64,000 nt of DNA from contig PHCF01000004.1 of NCBI GenBank assembly GCA_002842145.1, forward strand, positions 1-64,000, read 5' to 3'. Shown in pieces: positions 56,076 to 64,000 of this stretch (position 1 is its first letter; the number at the start of each line of letters is the position of its first letter). Made by a program: the position numbers and the translations under genes. The notes under the pieces were generated by a model. That model ran no database searches. It had not been told where the DNA came from and saw only the letters and a list, made by a program, of their open reading frames with translations. The stretch is from Betaproteobacteria bacterium HGW-Betaproteobacteria-6 (GTDB lineage Bacteria; Pseudomonadota; Gammaproteobacteria; Burkholderiales; Rhodocyclaceae).

Positions 56076-56107
56076 CAAACATGCGCCGAAGCAAACATGC
56101 GCCGAAG
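56076..56107 (+). repeat. 16-bp tandem duplication at the lysR start codon
   Basis: CAAACATGCGCCGAAG occurs twice head to tail. Each copy contains an ATG; the second begins the LysR protein, and the first opens a short out-of-frame ORF that overlaps it. A duplication of 16 bases cannot preserve frame, so it lies at the very start of the gene rather than within it. Confidence 0.7.
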
Positions 56108-56993
56108 AATTCCCAGTACTCGAGCACTTCTGGCTTTCGAAGCCGCAGCAAGCCATGAAAACTTTTCAAAGGCTGCTGAAGATTTATGCGTGACGCAAAG
56201 TGCCATTTGCAGGCAGATTGCCTACCTCGAAAGTTTTGTCGGGCTAAAACTCTTTCGTCGGTCAAAGCGCGGGGTGACCTTGACCGAAGCGGGCAAGACT
56301 TATGCCCGAAAGATTTCCAGTCAGCTGGATGCAGTGGAACGAGATACCACTCACCTCATGTCAGAAACAGGATTCGGCGGGTCCATCGAACTGGCCGTCT
56401 CCCCTACCCTTGCATCGAGATGGTTAATACCGCGCCTCGCCGATTTTCGCCAGGTGCAGCCGGAAATTACCGTCCATCTAACGACTTGTACACGCCCTTT
56501 CCTTTTTGATGAAACCGAGTTTGACGCGGCAATTCTCGCCAGCGGCGCAACATGGCCAGGTGCGGAATCCGTTTATCTCATGAGCGAGGCAGTGACACCG
56601 GTCTGCAGTCCGAGACTAATCGCGCCAGACTCGCGAATTGTCCCCGAAGCGATCTGCCAATTCCCATTGCTTCAGCAAACTACACGGCCTTACGCATGGC
56701 GATTGTGGTTCGAGTCGATTGGAATAAATTTCCAGAGCGACATGGTTGGCCCAAGATACGACCTGTTTTCCATGTTGAGCCAAGCTGCAATGTTAGACAT
56801 GGGAATCGCCCTCATTCCCCCACAACTGATCGAGCATGAGCTTTCTCAAGGACTACTGATTACCCCAACGCCGGAATGCACATTCAGTGACCGCGCCTAC
56901 TATCTGACTTATCCTGAGGCGCGATCCAACAGCGAAAACCTTCGAGTATTTCGTCAATGGTTAACTGAACAAACATCAGGACGACTTATTTAA
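56097..56993 (+). CDS. LysR-family transcriptional regulator (GcvA-like)
   Basis: This 298-aa LysR regulator has an N-terminal winged helix (STRALLAFEAAASHENFSKAAEDLCVTQSAICRQIAYLE, residues ~6-45) of the GcvA branch and a substrate-binding domain (~90-290). The start is the second ATG of the tandem duplication. It is divergent from etfB and very likely controls the etfBA-CoA-transferase operon, with an acid or CoA ester as inducer. Confidence 0.88.
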   Translation: MRRRIPSTRALLAFEAAASHENFSKAAEDLCVTQSAICRQIAYLESFVGLKLFRRSKRGVTLTEAGKTYARKISSQLDAVERDTTHLMSETGFGGSIELAVSPTLASRWLIPRLADFRQVQPEITVHLTTCTRPFLFDETEFDAAILASGATWPGAESVYLMSEAVTPVCSPRLIAPDSRIVPEAICQFPLLQQTTRPYAWRLWFESIGINFQSDMVGPRYDLFSMLSQAAMLDMGIALIPPQLIEHELSQGLLITPTPECTFSDRAYYLTYPEARSNSENLRVFRQWLTEQTSGRLI

Positions 56994-57850
56994 TTAGGTT
57001 GGGCTTTGATAATCACCGTGTTTTACGCCTAGCAGATGGGATACCCATTATTTCGGACAATGGCCTTCCAAAGTTCTCGTGTAGTTAAATTACTTATCGG
57101 CACATTGTGCTACCACTCCCAAAAAATGGAATATGCATGAAAAATCTATGCAATCCGTTACATACACCTTATATTGAACAGCGATACATATTACTCTGGA
57201 TAAATAGCGTAACTTTGCAGAAAAATTATTTACCGACTTTCGCAGCTTCAACTCAGCCTATTCGCTGGAGATGCAAGTATTTTGTTAACCATCGCCATAG
57301 TCGCAGGAATGCCAACTCCCTTGTTTGAATTAAGTTGGCGGCACGAGATAGCAATGATGAACCACCTACTGTCATTATCAACGCCATTCGCAAGCCATTA
57401 GAATTCCGAGCGCTTTCGAATGGCGCCTCCTCTCGTTGCATTGAAGCCTGCCAGTCAATTCCGGAAACTGATCGTGCTTTCACCCATTCGATTCTGGAAT
57501 GGTACCGGCTCCAAGTCGACGTCGCAGTCAATAACTGACTAATTTATCTTGTCAGACAATGCCGGTTAATTGTCCTTACACCTATCCCACACAGGGACAC
57601 CGTCTTCTTGTGGTAAGCGTTCCCGTCTTGCAACTTCGTTAAGAATAACGCCATGAATATGTCTATCTTGTCTCGCGCCGATATAGTCATTGAGTTATAC
57701 GTTTTCTCCACTCAGGTGACTGTAAGCTGATCACTAGACTCGAACACCTGCACAGATTCCGTTGACGCAACCGCGACATTACTTGTAACCGTCAGACTGA
57801 CAGACTCTCGAAGATTGAGTCGATACTCCATCAAAAGGTAGGAGACCTAT
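56994..57850. other. Gap between LysR gene and the DUF5983/DUF1173 module
   Basis: No convincing gene is visible in this stretch of about 850 bases. A TTG-started frame of 67 codons at 57335-57538 reads weakly protein-like but has no ribosome site and no known family. The composition shifts from AT-rich to more GC-rich toward 57.8 kb, consistent with the left border of an inserted module. I see no inverted terminal repeats or clear terminator. Confidence 0.35.
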
Positions 57851-58147
57851 ATGAAAACTGCTTCAGTGACATGTCTGAGAACACTGGCTGAACCGCTGGC
57901 AGCCTTATCCCTCTCGCATTTGAACTCGGACACCCGCCAGAGGCTGGCCGATGATGACCTTTCAGTCAATGCCTATCCGACCGCCTGTGGCGGCATCCTC
58001 TACGTCGGTAGGCCACGCCAACGTATTCCGACCGAAGCGGATTTGGCTGCAATCTTTGAGATCGCCGAGCAGGCTGGTATCGTCTGGTTAAAATTCGATA
58101 ACGAGGCCGCGGTAATCGACGGTCTACCAATTTTTGAGACAAAATAG
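57851..58147 (+). CDS. DUF5983 family protein
   Basis: This 98-aa protein follows GGAG. LSLSHLNSDTRQRLADDDLS, AYPTACGGILYVG and VWLKFDNEAAVIDGLPIFE are the usual landmarks of DUF5983, a small family carried by plasmids and integrative elements. Function is unknown; no catalytic residues or membrane segments are visible. It converges on the DUF1173 gene and, with it and the recombinase-fold gene, marks an element-derived module. Confidence 0.75.
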   Translation: MKTASVTCLRTLAEPLAALSLSHLNSDTRQRLADDDLSVNAYPTACGGILYVGRPRQRIPTEADLAAIFEIAEQAGIVWLKFDNEAAVIDGLPIFETK

Positions 58148-58239
58148 CCCGCATCGTGAGTGGCGCTACTTTAGGTCTATGCATTAGGACCGGCCCATAC
58201 ATGAATTTTTCCTGCGACTATTGCACGTTAGCCATGCCA

Positions 58240-59448
58240 TCAGGGAGAGCCGGCAACACATTTCAGGGATGGCATCGGTTGTTCGGTCGACCATACCCAG
58301 GTCGCGTCGCCCCCGCGCTTGATGGCTTTTTCCTTTGCCGCCCGCTCCTTGGCATCCAGAAATGGACTGACTATGTGCAATGGGATAATGGACGGTCCTG
58401 CATCGAGTAGCAACGCATTCGGGAAACCCGCAACACTTCTCGCATCGTAGCGCAGCGGCTTGATGAAATGTCGGCGCTGTGCGACCAGGGCGTCAATCAG
58501 CGGCAACTCGTGCACTCCCTCGACGGGAATCCAGTGTTCGCTAAGCAGCATTAAACTCACCGTATCAATTTCATAGGTATATTCGCGACGGGCGCGGATC
58601 AATGAGGTCATGATCAGGCGTGTCGGACGACCTAGATCGGCATCCCGCGCCTCGAACAAAGGTGCAAACACACGTTCGATGCGATCCCAACTTCGGCTTG
58701 TTATCAGCAACGGCGTATCTGGCATATGGCGGATCCACACCCGGCGCCCCAACATCGTCGCTTCATTTGCCTTGTACTCGCCGATTACGACGGCCAGCGA
58801 CGCCTCTTCTTCCCGAAGGCTTAGCACCGCAAGTTTCTCGTGTCGGCGTTGCGCTACGCCAACTTTAGAGCTTTCGCTAAAGGGTTCTGGCACATACAAC
58901 CTATCGACCAGTGGCACGCCCTTCACCATGATCCCCACGGCTGCCTCCATCAGGTATTTGCACAGCACCCCTTGATTGCGTTTTCCAAACATAGCAGGTG
59001 TCCAGCGGTTGAAACCCGCGCGCTCGAAAAGGAAGTGCGCCAAGGCGCGCAAGGACATACGCAGCCTAGGTACATCAACCTCCCGCACCTCCCGAGACTC
59101 TGCTCGTGGCACACTTCGCCCTAATTTTCGCGACCAGGGGAAATCAACACGCAACTCCACCTTGCCGGGTTCTGGCTCCAGCACCGCTTCACCCATGAGT
59201 TCGCCCAAGCCTGACTGTTGTGGTTCCGGGTCGTAGGATGGACAAGCAGGATGATGGGCACTACCGCTACCCGGCATCCGCTTAACCACAAAGTTGCTGT
59301 GCCTAGCGACATACATTTCAATACCACCTGGTACGCACAGACAGCGCGGTCGCACAAGAGTGTCATAAGCATCAGCAAGTGCCGCCTGCAGTTGCGGATC
59401 CTCCTCTTCGAACTCGCAGCCTTTAATGGCAAACCGCTGGCGCTCCAT
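58240..59448 (-). CDS. DUF1173 family protein
   Basis: This 402-aa protein has the DUF1173 opening: a Cys-rich patch PRCLCVPGGIEMYVARH (~residue 35), then KRMPGSGSAHHPACPSYDPE. The Cys/His residues could bind zinc. The rest is alpha/beta with VVIGEYKANEA and a basic C-terminus (KERAAKEKAIKRGG). DUF1173 is common on integrative elements near DNA-processing genes, but no activity is known to me. It begins 8 bases after the recombinase-fold gene and so forms an operon with it. That link is absent for copy 1 at 21 kb. Confidence 0.8.
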   Translation of the reverse strand: MERQRFAIKGCEFEEEDPQLQAALADAYDTLVRPRCLCVPGGIEMYVARHSNFVVKRMPGSGSAHHPACPSYDPEPQQSGLGELMGEAVLEPEPGKVELRVDFPWSRKLGRSVPRAESREVREVDVPRLRMSLRALAHFLFERAGFNRWTPAMFGKRNQGVLCKYLMEAAVGIMVKGVPLVDRLYVPEPFSESSKVGVAQRRHEKLAVLSLREEEASLAVVIGEYKANEATMLGRRVWIRHMPDTPLLITSRSWDRIERVFAPLFEARDADLGRPTRLIMTSLIRARREYTYEIDTVSLMLLSEHWIPVEGVHELPLIDALVAQRRHFIKPLRYDARSVAGFPNALLLDAGPSIIPLHIVSPFLDAKERAAKEKAIKRGGDATWVWSTEQPMPSLKCVAGSP

Positions 59449-59456
59449 CGCGGCAC

Positions 59457-60398
59457 TCAGACTAAATCGTCGAGCAATTCTGCGAGCGTCGGCTTGGGTC
59501 GTGGGAGCAGTTCCCTTACCGCGCTTCGCTCTCCAATACCAAGGATTGTACCGACCTGATCCTCATCGCCCCCCCTTGTGTACATCCGTGATATCACCGT
59601 TAGACGGGCCGATTGCGCACTCAGTCCCTTGAGTTCAGCGTAGCGAAACAATTTTCGATAAATTTCCAGCAAGACGCGGCATACGTAGCGTTTCTGGCCA
59701 GGCCCACCATTTGAAGTAATTTTGTAAGCCTCGCCAGTCGGCGACAAAAACAAGCTGCTGTTCGGATCTAGGCCTCGATAAAGATCCGGCTCGCCAATGC
59801 CATGCCTACACTCACACCGTTCGCGAAAGTAGGCAGCCAGTGCATTTTCAAGGCGCCTGCTACTAAAATATAAAGGGCGCAGCTTGCCATTGATCGCTGC
59901 CTCGGGTCGCAATTCCGACTCCCGACAAACGCTTCCGTCCGGATTTAGATAATCGCGCACCTCAAGACGCGCAATCTCTAGAGGGCGCAAACCTGTTGCA
60001 AAAAGAATGTAGTACAAGGCCAAATCGTGCCAAGGGCGACTAGTCCGGCCCTTGATGCGAATTGCGCCCTGCTCAACTTCAAGTACCGATAGCACCCTCG
60101 CTGTGCGGGCATTCAAGGCCGCCTGCGGCACAAAACCGGCCAGCGCAACGTGGATAGCTTCCCGATGCAGACGCAAGCGTCGGACAAAGGCTGCACCTTC
60201 CTCTTTAAGGCCCTCGACACCAACAGCCTGGGTTAGTTGGATGGCAAGCGATTTTATGCGCCGCTCAACTGCAGTACGCGAAATACCGAAACGTACCGCT
60301 GCCGCTTCATAGGTGAGGCCATCGACCACCGCCTTAAGCATTTCGGCTGATTGCGCCAACATATCCGTGCGTTGATGGGTTTCATTTTCACCTGACAT
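59457..60398 (-). CDS. Tyrosine-recombinase-fold protein lacking catalytic Tyr (copy 2)
   Basis: This 313-aa protein has the same layout as the one at 21016: an N-terminal helix-turn-helix (TYEAAAVRFGISRTAVERRI), the box I arginine in ATGLRPLEIARLEVRDY, GKLRPLYF, and a box II that reads AQSARLTVISRMY. The LLGH histidine is ILGI, and no tyrosine lies in the segment up to RELLPRPKPTLAELL. The loss is shared with copy 1, so it predates the duplication, and the protein has been kept intact since. A role in DNA binding or as a helper subunit is more likely than strand exchange. It is operonic with DUF1173. A palindrome at 60461 lies ahead of its start. Confidence 0.75.
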   Translation of the reverse strand: MSGENETHQRTDMLAQSAEMLKAVVDGLTYEAAAVRFGISRTAVERRIKSLAIQLTQAVGVEGLKEEGAAFVRRLRLHREAIHVALAGFVPQAALNARTARVLSVLEVEQGAIRIKGRTSRPWHDLALYYILFATGLRPLEIARLEVRDYLNPDGSVCRESELRPEAAINGKLRPLYFSSRRLENALAAYFRERCECRHGIGEPDLYRGLDPNSSLFLSPTGEAYKITSNGGPGQKRYVCRVLLEIYRKLFRYAELKGLSAQSARLTVISRMYTRGGDEDQVGTILGIGERSAVRELLPRPKPTLAELLDDLV

Positions 60399-60785
60399 GC
60401 CTTACTCCCTTCTCAAACCACTGACCAAAATGCGTCCTTATGCTCAACCGCTCAGCACACTTTCACCAGGTGAAATCACTATTAAAACAAAGGGATTTCG
60501 ACATCGCTCTGGGAATATTAGTCGTCTGAAAATGGACTTTTCGTTGCAAAATTGTTCCGTTGTAAATACGAAAACTAGAGATAGCCACAAACGAAAACTG
60601 TCATTAGAAATGAGAGCCAGACCAGCTTCGTTGCGCAGCACCCCCTTTTCTTCAAATAACGCACCCAAACCATCATGTTTTAGTTGATATGAATTTCGCT
60701 CCGGCCCTTGGACGAGAACCTTCAGAGCAAGCAATCTTTTTGGCCCCTCCAAAGAACGCAAAAGCAAAGATTGTTCTCCGTTATC
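60399..60785. promoter_or_regulatory. Upstream region of recombinase copy 2 with TTTCACC palindrome
   Basis: This gap of about 390 bases has no supported gene. It contains TTTCACCAGGTGAAA (60461-60475), a perfect inverted repeat around a single A, about 65 bases before the recombinase-fold start. That makes it a candidate operator for this module, perhaps for autoregulation through the protein's own helix-turn-helix. Confidence 0.4.
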
Positions 60786-61640
60786 TCAATTCCTTAGCTC
60801 ACCGGCATTTGCGTATCCGTAACCAAGTCGTATCGAGAGCTTTGTAGCTGCCTCCTTGACGCAGAGCGCCAAGGAACTATCCCATTCCATATTGAAGTGA
60901 CCAATTGTCCCGCCCGACATGATTGCCGCCACCATACTTCCCGTATGGTCGAATACTGGTGCGCTAAAGCCGTTTATTCCTGGCGCGAAACCACCGCTCG
61001 CCCGGGCTATGCCACGGCAGCGAATTTCTGTTAATCGCTCTTCAAATTCGCGCATCAGCGCCATCTGGGTTGTTTTTCCCGCTTTCGCAGCCACCCCCAG
61101 TTCCGCATCGAGCACCTTTTTCAATAAGGGAGATTGATAAAAGGCGGCAAAGACTCGGCCGGTTGCTGTGGTGGTGAGCGGCAAAACTATCCCTGTCCGA
61201 AGAGTTACTGTTACCGGCCCGGTTGCTTCGATGCAACGTACGCAAGTAGCGCCATTGGTACCCCATACAGCCAGTGCAACGGTCTCGCCAATTTCTTCAC
61301 AAAGATCTTCAAGAATAGGCGTTGCCAAACTGACCGGTTCAATCCGCGCAAGGCTAGCAAGCCCCAGAGTCAAGGCAAAATGGCCTAGGGCATAGCGACC
61401 GGTATTGGCATCCTGCTCTACCAGTCCCATGCGTACAAAGCTCACCAAATAGCGATGTGCTTTTGATGCCGGCATCCCAACAGACTTGGCAAGATCACGC
61501 AACATCATCGATTTGCCGTTGGCGGCGAGCGCAGCTAGTAGCCTCGAGCCAATTTCGACAGATTGAACACCTTGTGCCTGCTTGACAGGATCGCTCGTCA
61601 TTGTTTGAGGTAAAGCTTTGATCCGCCTTTGACTGCCCAT
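60786..61640 (-). CDS. IclR-family transcriptional regulator
   Basis: This 284-aa regulator starts at the ATG at 61640, five bases after the ETF-QO stop; the long track ORF would overlap ETF-QO. The winged helix is at residues ~25-80 (GSRLLAALAANGKSMMLRDLAKSVGMPASKAHRYLVSFVRMGL) and the IclR effector domain follows (VALAVWGTNGATCVRCIEA, RGIARASGGFAPGINGFSAPVFD). Placement after ETF-QO suggests it is co-transcribed and may control that gene or a nearby degradation operon. The ribosome site is weak; the MTSDPV start at 61601 is an alternative. Confidence 0.85.
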   Translation of the reverse strand: MGSQRRIKALPQTMTSDPVKQAQGVQSVEIGSRLLAALAANGKSMMLRDLAKSVGMPASKAHRYLVSFVRMGLVEQDANTGRYALGHFALTLGLASLARIEPVSLATPILEDLCEEIGETVALAVWGTNGATCVRCIEATGPVTVTLRTGIVLPLTTTATGRVFAAFYQSPLLKKVLDAELGVAAKAGKTTQMALMREFEERLTEIRCRGIARASGGFAPGINGFSAPVFDHTGSMVAAIMSGGTIGHFNMEWDSSLALCVKEAATKLSIRLGYGYANAGELRN

Positions 61641-61644
61641 AAAA

Positions 61645-63291
61645 TTACATATTTGGATAATTGGGACCCTCACCACCTTGCGGGACCACCCAGTTGATGT
61701 TCTGTGTCGGATCCTTGATATCGCAAGTCTTACAATGCACGCAGTTCTGGGCATTGATCTGCAAGCGAGGATTCTGACCAGTTTCATCGCGCACGATCTC
61801 GTACACCCCGGCAGGGCAATAGCGTTGCTCAGGGGCATCGTAATATGCAAGGTTCAGGCAAATCGGCACAGAACTATCTTTGAGCCTCAAATGACAGGGC
61901 TCGTCTTCCTCATGATTGGTGTTCGAGATAAAAACTGACGAGAGACGGTCAAAGGTGAGTACGCCATCTGGCTTGGGGTAATCGATTCGCTGACATTCAG
62001 CTGCCCTCTTTAGCTTCTCGTGGTCGGGGCCGCTGTGGTGAAGTGTCCACGGCGCCTTACCGCGAAAAAGAAGCTGATCGATTCCGAACATCAAGCTGCC
62101 CAGATAGAGTCCCTTGGCCATCCATGGCTTGAAGTTACGGGCTCTGTACAACTCCTCATACAGCCAACTCTTGCTGAATGATTCCGGAAAAGCAGCAAGT
62201 TCATCGCCACTACGACCAGCAAGGACTGCATCGAAAGCCGCCTCTGCAGCCAGGGAGCCACTCTTGATTGCGCAGTGCGAGCCTTTGATGCGCGACGCAT
62301 TCAAGAAGCCAGCATCATCACCAAGCAACGCCCCACCTGGAAACACCAGTTTGGGTAGCGACTGCAGCCCTCCTGCAGCAATGGCGCGCGCACCATAGGC
62401 AATGCGCTTGCCACCTTCAAGAAACGTACGAATCGCCGGATTGGTTTTCAGCCGCTGGAATTCTTCGTAAGGAGAAAGATATGGGTTTGTGTAACCAAGT
62501 CCGGTCACGAAACCAACCGAAACAAGGTTATCTTCCATGTGATAAAGAAAACCGCCGCCATACGTATCTGGGTCAAGTGGCCAACCGCCGGTATGGATAA
62601 CAAGGCCAGATTGGTGCTTCTCCGGATTAATCTCCCAGAGCTCTTTTATTCCAATACCATAAACCTGTGGGTCAACATGATTGCGCAGATTGAATTTTTG
62701 CTCAATCTCCTTGCCAAGATGGCCACGGCAACCCTCAGCAAACAAAGTGTATTTAGCGTGCAATTCCATACCTGGCTGATACGCTGGACCATGACTGCCG
62801 TCCTTGAGAACCCCCATGTTGCCAGTCGCGACGCCCTTCACTGAACCATCATCGTGGTACAACACCTCCGCCCCGGCAAAACCGGGGTATATTTCGACGC
62901 CGAGCTCTTCAGCTTGCTGGCCTAACCAGCGGCAGAGATTACCAAGGCTAATTACATAGTTGCCCGCATTGTGAAAACAGCTTGGCAGCAACCAGTTTGG
63001 AATCTTTGAAGCTCCACCTTCCTTGAGAATCAGGAACCGGTCTTCCGTGACAATAGCGTTGAGAGGTGCGCCGAGAGCTTTCCATTCGGGTAGAAGTTCA
63101 GTCAGTGCCTTTGGATCCATCACCGCACCAGAAAGAATATGACCGCCGATTTCTGAGGCTTTATCAATTAGACAGACACCAATCTCGTTCCCACCCTGGG
63201 CCGCCAGCAGCTTTAGGCGAATCGCCGCGGCAAGCCCTGCAGGGCCGCCACCAACAATTACGACGTCGTATTCCATCGCTTCACGTTGCAT
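61645..63291 (-). CDS. Electron transfer flavoprotein-ubiquinone oxidoreductase
   Basis: This 548-aa membrane-associated flavoprotein moves electrons from ETF to the quinone pool. The FAD motif VVIVGGGPAGLAAAIRL is at residues ~9-25, the quinone-binding region includes GGFLYHMEDNLVSVGFV, and the C-terminal 4Fe-4S cluster is formed by CPAGVYE and CVHCKTCDIKDP. Length matches the family. AAAGGA precedes the ATG at 63291. With etfAB it completes the route for isovaleryl-CoA and other acyl-CoA dehydrogenases in the window. Confidence 0.94.
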   Translation of the reverse strand: MQREAMEYDVVIVGGGPAGLAAAIRLKLLAAQGGNEIGVCLIDKASEIGGHILSGAVMDPKALTELLPEWKALGAPLNAIVTEDRFLILKEGGASKIPNWLLPSCFHNAGNYVISLGNLCRWLGQQAEELGVEIYPGFAGAEVLYHDDGSVKGVATGNMGVLKDGSHGPAYQPGMELHAKYTLFAEGCRGHLGKEIEQKFNLRNHVDPQVYGIGIKELWEINPEKHQSGLVIHTGGWPLDPDTYGGGFLYHMEDNLVSVGFVTGLGYTNPYLSPYEEFQRLKTNPAIRTFLEGGKRIAYGARAIAAGGLQSLPKLVFPGGALLGDDAGFLNASRIKGSHCAIKSGSLAAEAAFDAVLAGRSGDELAAFPESFSKSWLYEELYRARNFKPWMAKGLYLGSLMFGIDQLLFRGKAPWTLHHSGPDHEKLKRAAECQRIDYPKPDGVLTFDRLSSVFISNTNHEEDEPCHLRLKDSSVPICLNLAYYDAPEQRYCPAGVYEIVRDETGQNPRLQINAQNCVHCKTCDIKDPTQNINWVVPQGGEGPNYPNM

Positions 63292-63463
63292 GTTTTTCCT
63301 TTACAGGTACCAACCGTCAGCCCGAGACTCACAGAGCCAATGCTGAACGGTTAGAAAATATAACCAGATAAAACTCAGTTCCACTTTCGACAGCCAGCAC
63401 GGCCGCTTACGCAAATATCTAAAATATTTGCCATATAAAAAACCTCGCAACAATTAAAACTGT

Positions 63464-63757
63464 TCAAATAGATTGCCGCAGAAAATTTAGTTGTTCATCC
63501 AGTTGCTGATAAGATTCATCGATCCAATCTGAGAGATACATGAGCGATAAGTAGCGAGGCTGAATATCCGTATCAATCGTCTTATCTAAGCGCCGCTGAA
63601 GTGCCGCCAACAAATTCGAATTATTGCCCGGAAAATCTATTACCCTATTAATTAATTCGATTCGCAATTTTTCAAACTCAACAGGGTCTGACTCTGCCAA
63701 CAGAAATATATCCTGAAGATTAATTTCCGTCCCACCAAATGAGAAATTACCATTCAC
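63464..63757 (-). CDS. DUF3135 family small protein
   Basis: This 97-aa protein starts at GTG with GAGGA eight bases upstream. DPVEFEKLRIELINRVID near residue 30 and LQRRLDKTID ... LSLMYLSDWIDESYQQLDEQLN follow the DUF3135 pattern, a small helical family of unknown role common in betaproteobacteria. It is separate from the ETF-QO gene by about 170 bases and shows lower GC. It is probably a cytoplasmic helical protein. About 240 bases after it, to the window end, I see no further feature. Confidence 0.65.
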   Translation of the reverse strand: MNGNFSFGGTEINLQDIFLLAESDPVEFEKLRIELINRVIDFPGNNSNLLAALQRRLDKTIDTDIQPRYLSLMYLSDWIDESYQQLDEQLNFLRQSI

Positions 63758-64000
63758 CTTAGATTCCTCGTGCTTTAAAGTTAGGCATTAATACTCGCTT
63801 ACCCTAAACAAGATTCGCATTACACCCACCCTGGCAGTAGCACAATAAACGAGATAAGCAGTCAACAACTCAGAAAATAACTCTCCTCACATTTAGCAAT
63901 ATCTGCAGTGCAACGATAAACATCAGCCAGCCGGAGATTTTGAAGAACAAAGCAGCAGAAAAAATATCAATCCAAAGATATTTTTCATAAACACCGACTT

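Noticed and set aside
1-64000. CRISPR arrays, tRNA or rRNA genes
   Set aside because: No regular short-repeat arrays were seen, and no sequence with tRNA or rRNA hallmarks was recognised on either strand.

Overview
The window looks like chromosomal DNA of a betaproteobacterium, most likely a denitrifying relative of Rhodocyclales such as Aromatoleum, Azoarcus or Dechloromonas. The grounds are the leucine/isovalerate (liu) operon, a PaaN of the ~550-residue type, a five-subunit acetophenone-carboxylase-like enzyme and DUF1302/DUF1329 outer-membrane proteins. The genus is an inference. Base composition is patchy: the liu genes and paaN are visibly GC-rich, while bioB, the CoA-transferase genes, the ketone-carboxylase operon and the MerC-like gene are more AT-rich. 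This suggests a catabolic region assembled from several sources.

Layout. (1) 1-7.8 kb, minus strand: an operon typical of integrative elements, read RDF/'metal-binding' protein, Mre11/SbcD-like phosphoesterase (TTG start), a 59-aa ORF, an SbcC/SMC-like ATPase that appears to lack Walker B, then two hypothetical proteins. A divergent HExxH metallopeptidase follows at 7.9-9.0 kb. (2) 9.2-10.6 kb: a soluble double-PAS chemoreceptor with a very short signalling hairpin. (3) 10.7-20.8 kb: 3-oxoacid CoA-transferase (scoAB), liuE-liuD-bioB-liuC-liuB-liuA and a divergent AraC regulator, for isovaleryl-CoA/leucine degradation to acetyl-CoA and acetoacetate. (4) 21.0-22.0 kb: a tyrosine-recombinase-fold protein that lacks the catalytic tyrosine. 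(5) 22.2-30.3 kb: an envelope operon of an RND/MMPL transporter, two Tat-signal DUF1329 proteins, a YCF48-like protein and a DUF1302 porin. (6) 30.6-31.2 kb: a broken IS3-family remnant. (7) 31.2-45.7 kb: a long minus-strand catabolic operon with acetophenone-carboxylase-like ApcC-B-A-D, an SDR, ApcE, an acetoacetyl-CoA-synthetase-like ligase, a thiolase, a second SDR, a MerC-like membrane protein and an MDR reductase. (8) 46.0-48.7 kb: a divergent MalT-type (LAL) regulator split by a single frameshift. (9) 49.2-52.3 kb: paaN between two similar sRNA-like elements, then a nitroreductase. (10) 52.5-57.0 kb: glutaconate-type CoA-transferase, etfA, etfB and a divergent LysR regulator. (11) 57.9-60.4 kb: an element module of DUF5983, DUF1173 and a second recombinase-fold protein, a paralogue of the one at 21 kb. 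(12) 60.8-63.8 kb: an IclR regulator, ETF-ubiquinone oxidoreductase and DUF3135.

How the parts may work together (inference). A hydrophobic substrate would cross the envelope through the DUF1302/DUF1329/RND system. A secondary alcohol would be oxidised by an SDR to a methyl ketone. The ketone would be carboxylated by the Apc-like enzyme, activated by the ligase and cleaved by the thiolase to acetyl-CoA and an acyl-CoA. If the ketone is branched, as in 4-methyl-2-pentanone, the product is isovaleryl-CoA and feeds the liu operon; if aromatic, the product is benzoyl-CoA. ETF and ETF-QO carry dehydrogenase electrons to the quinone pool, and ScoAB activates the acetoacetate. The envelope operon and the apc operon share a near-identical CTACCCC..AG.GTAG box, which points to one regulon, plausibly under the LAL regulator.

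The two most unusual signals are (a) the pair of 313-aa recombinase-fold proteins without catalytic Tyr/His, in direct orientation about 37.5 kb apart on either side of the catabolic block, and (b) the matched pair of short extended -10/two-hairpin/terminator elements on both sides of paaN. No tRNA, rRNA or CRISPR array was seen.
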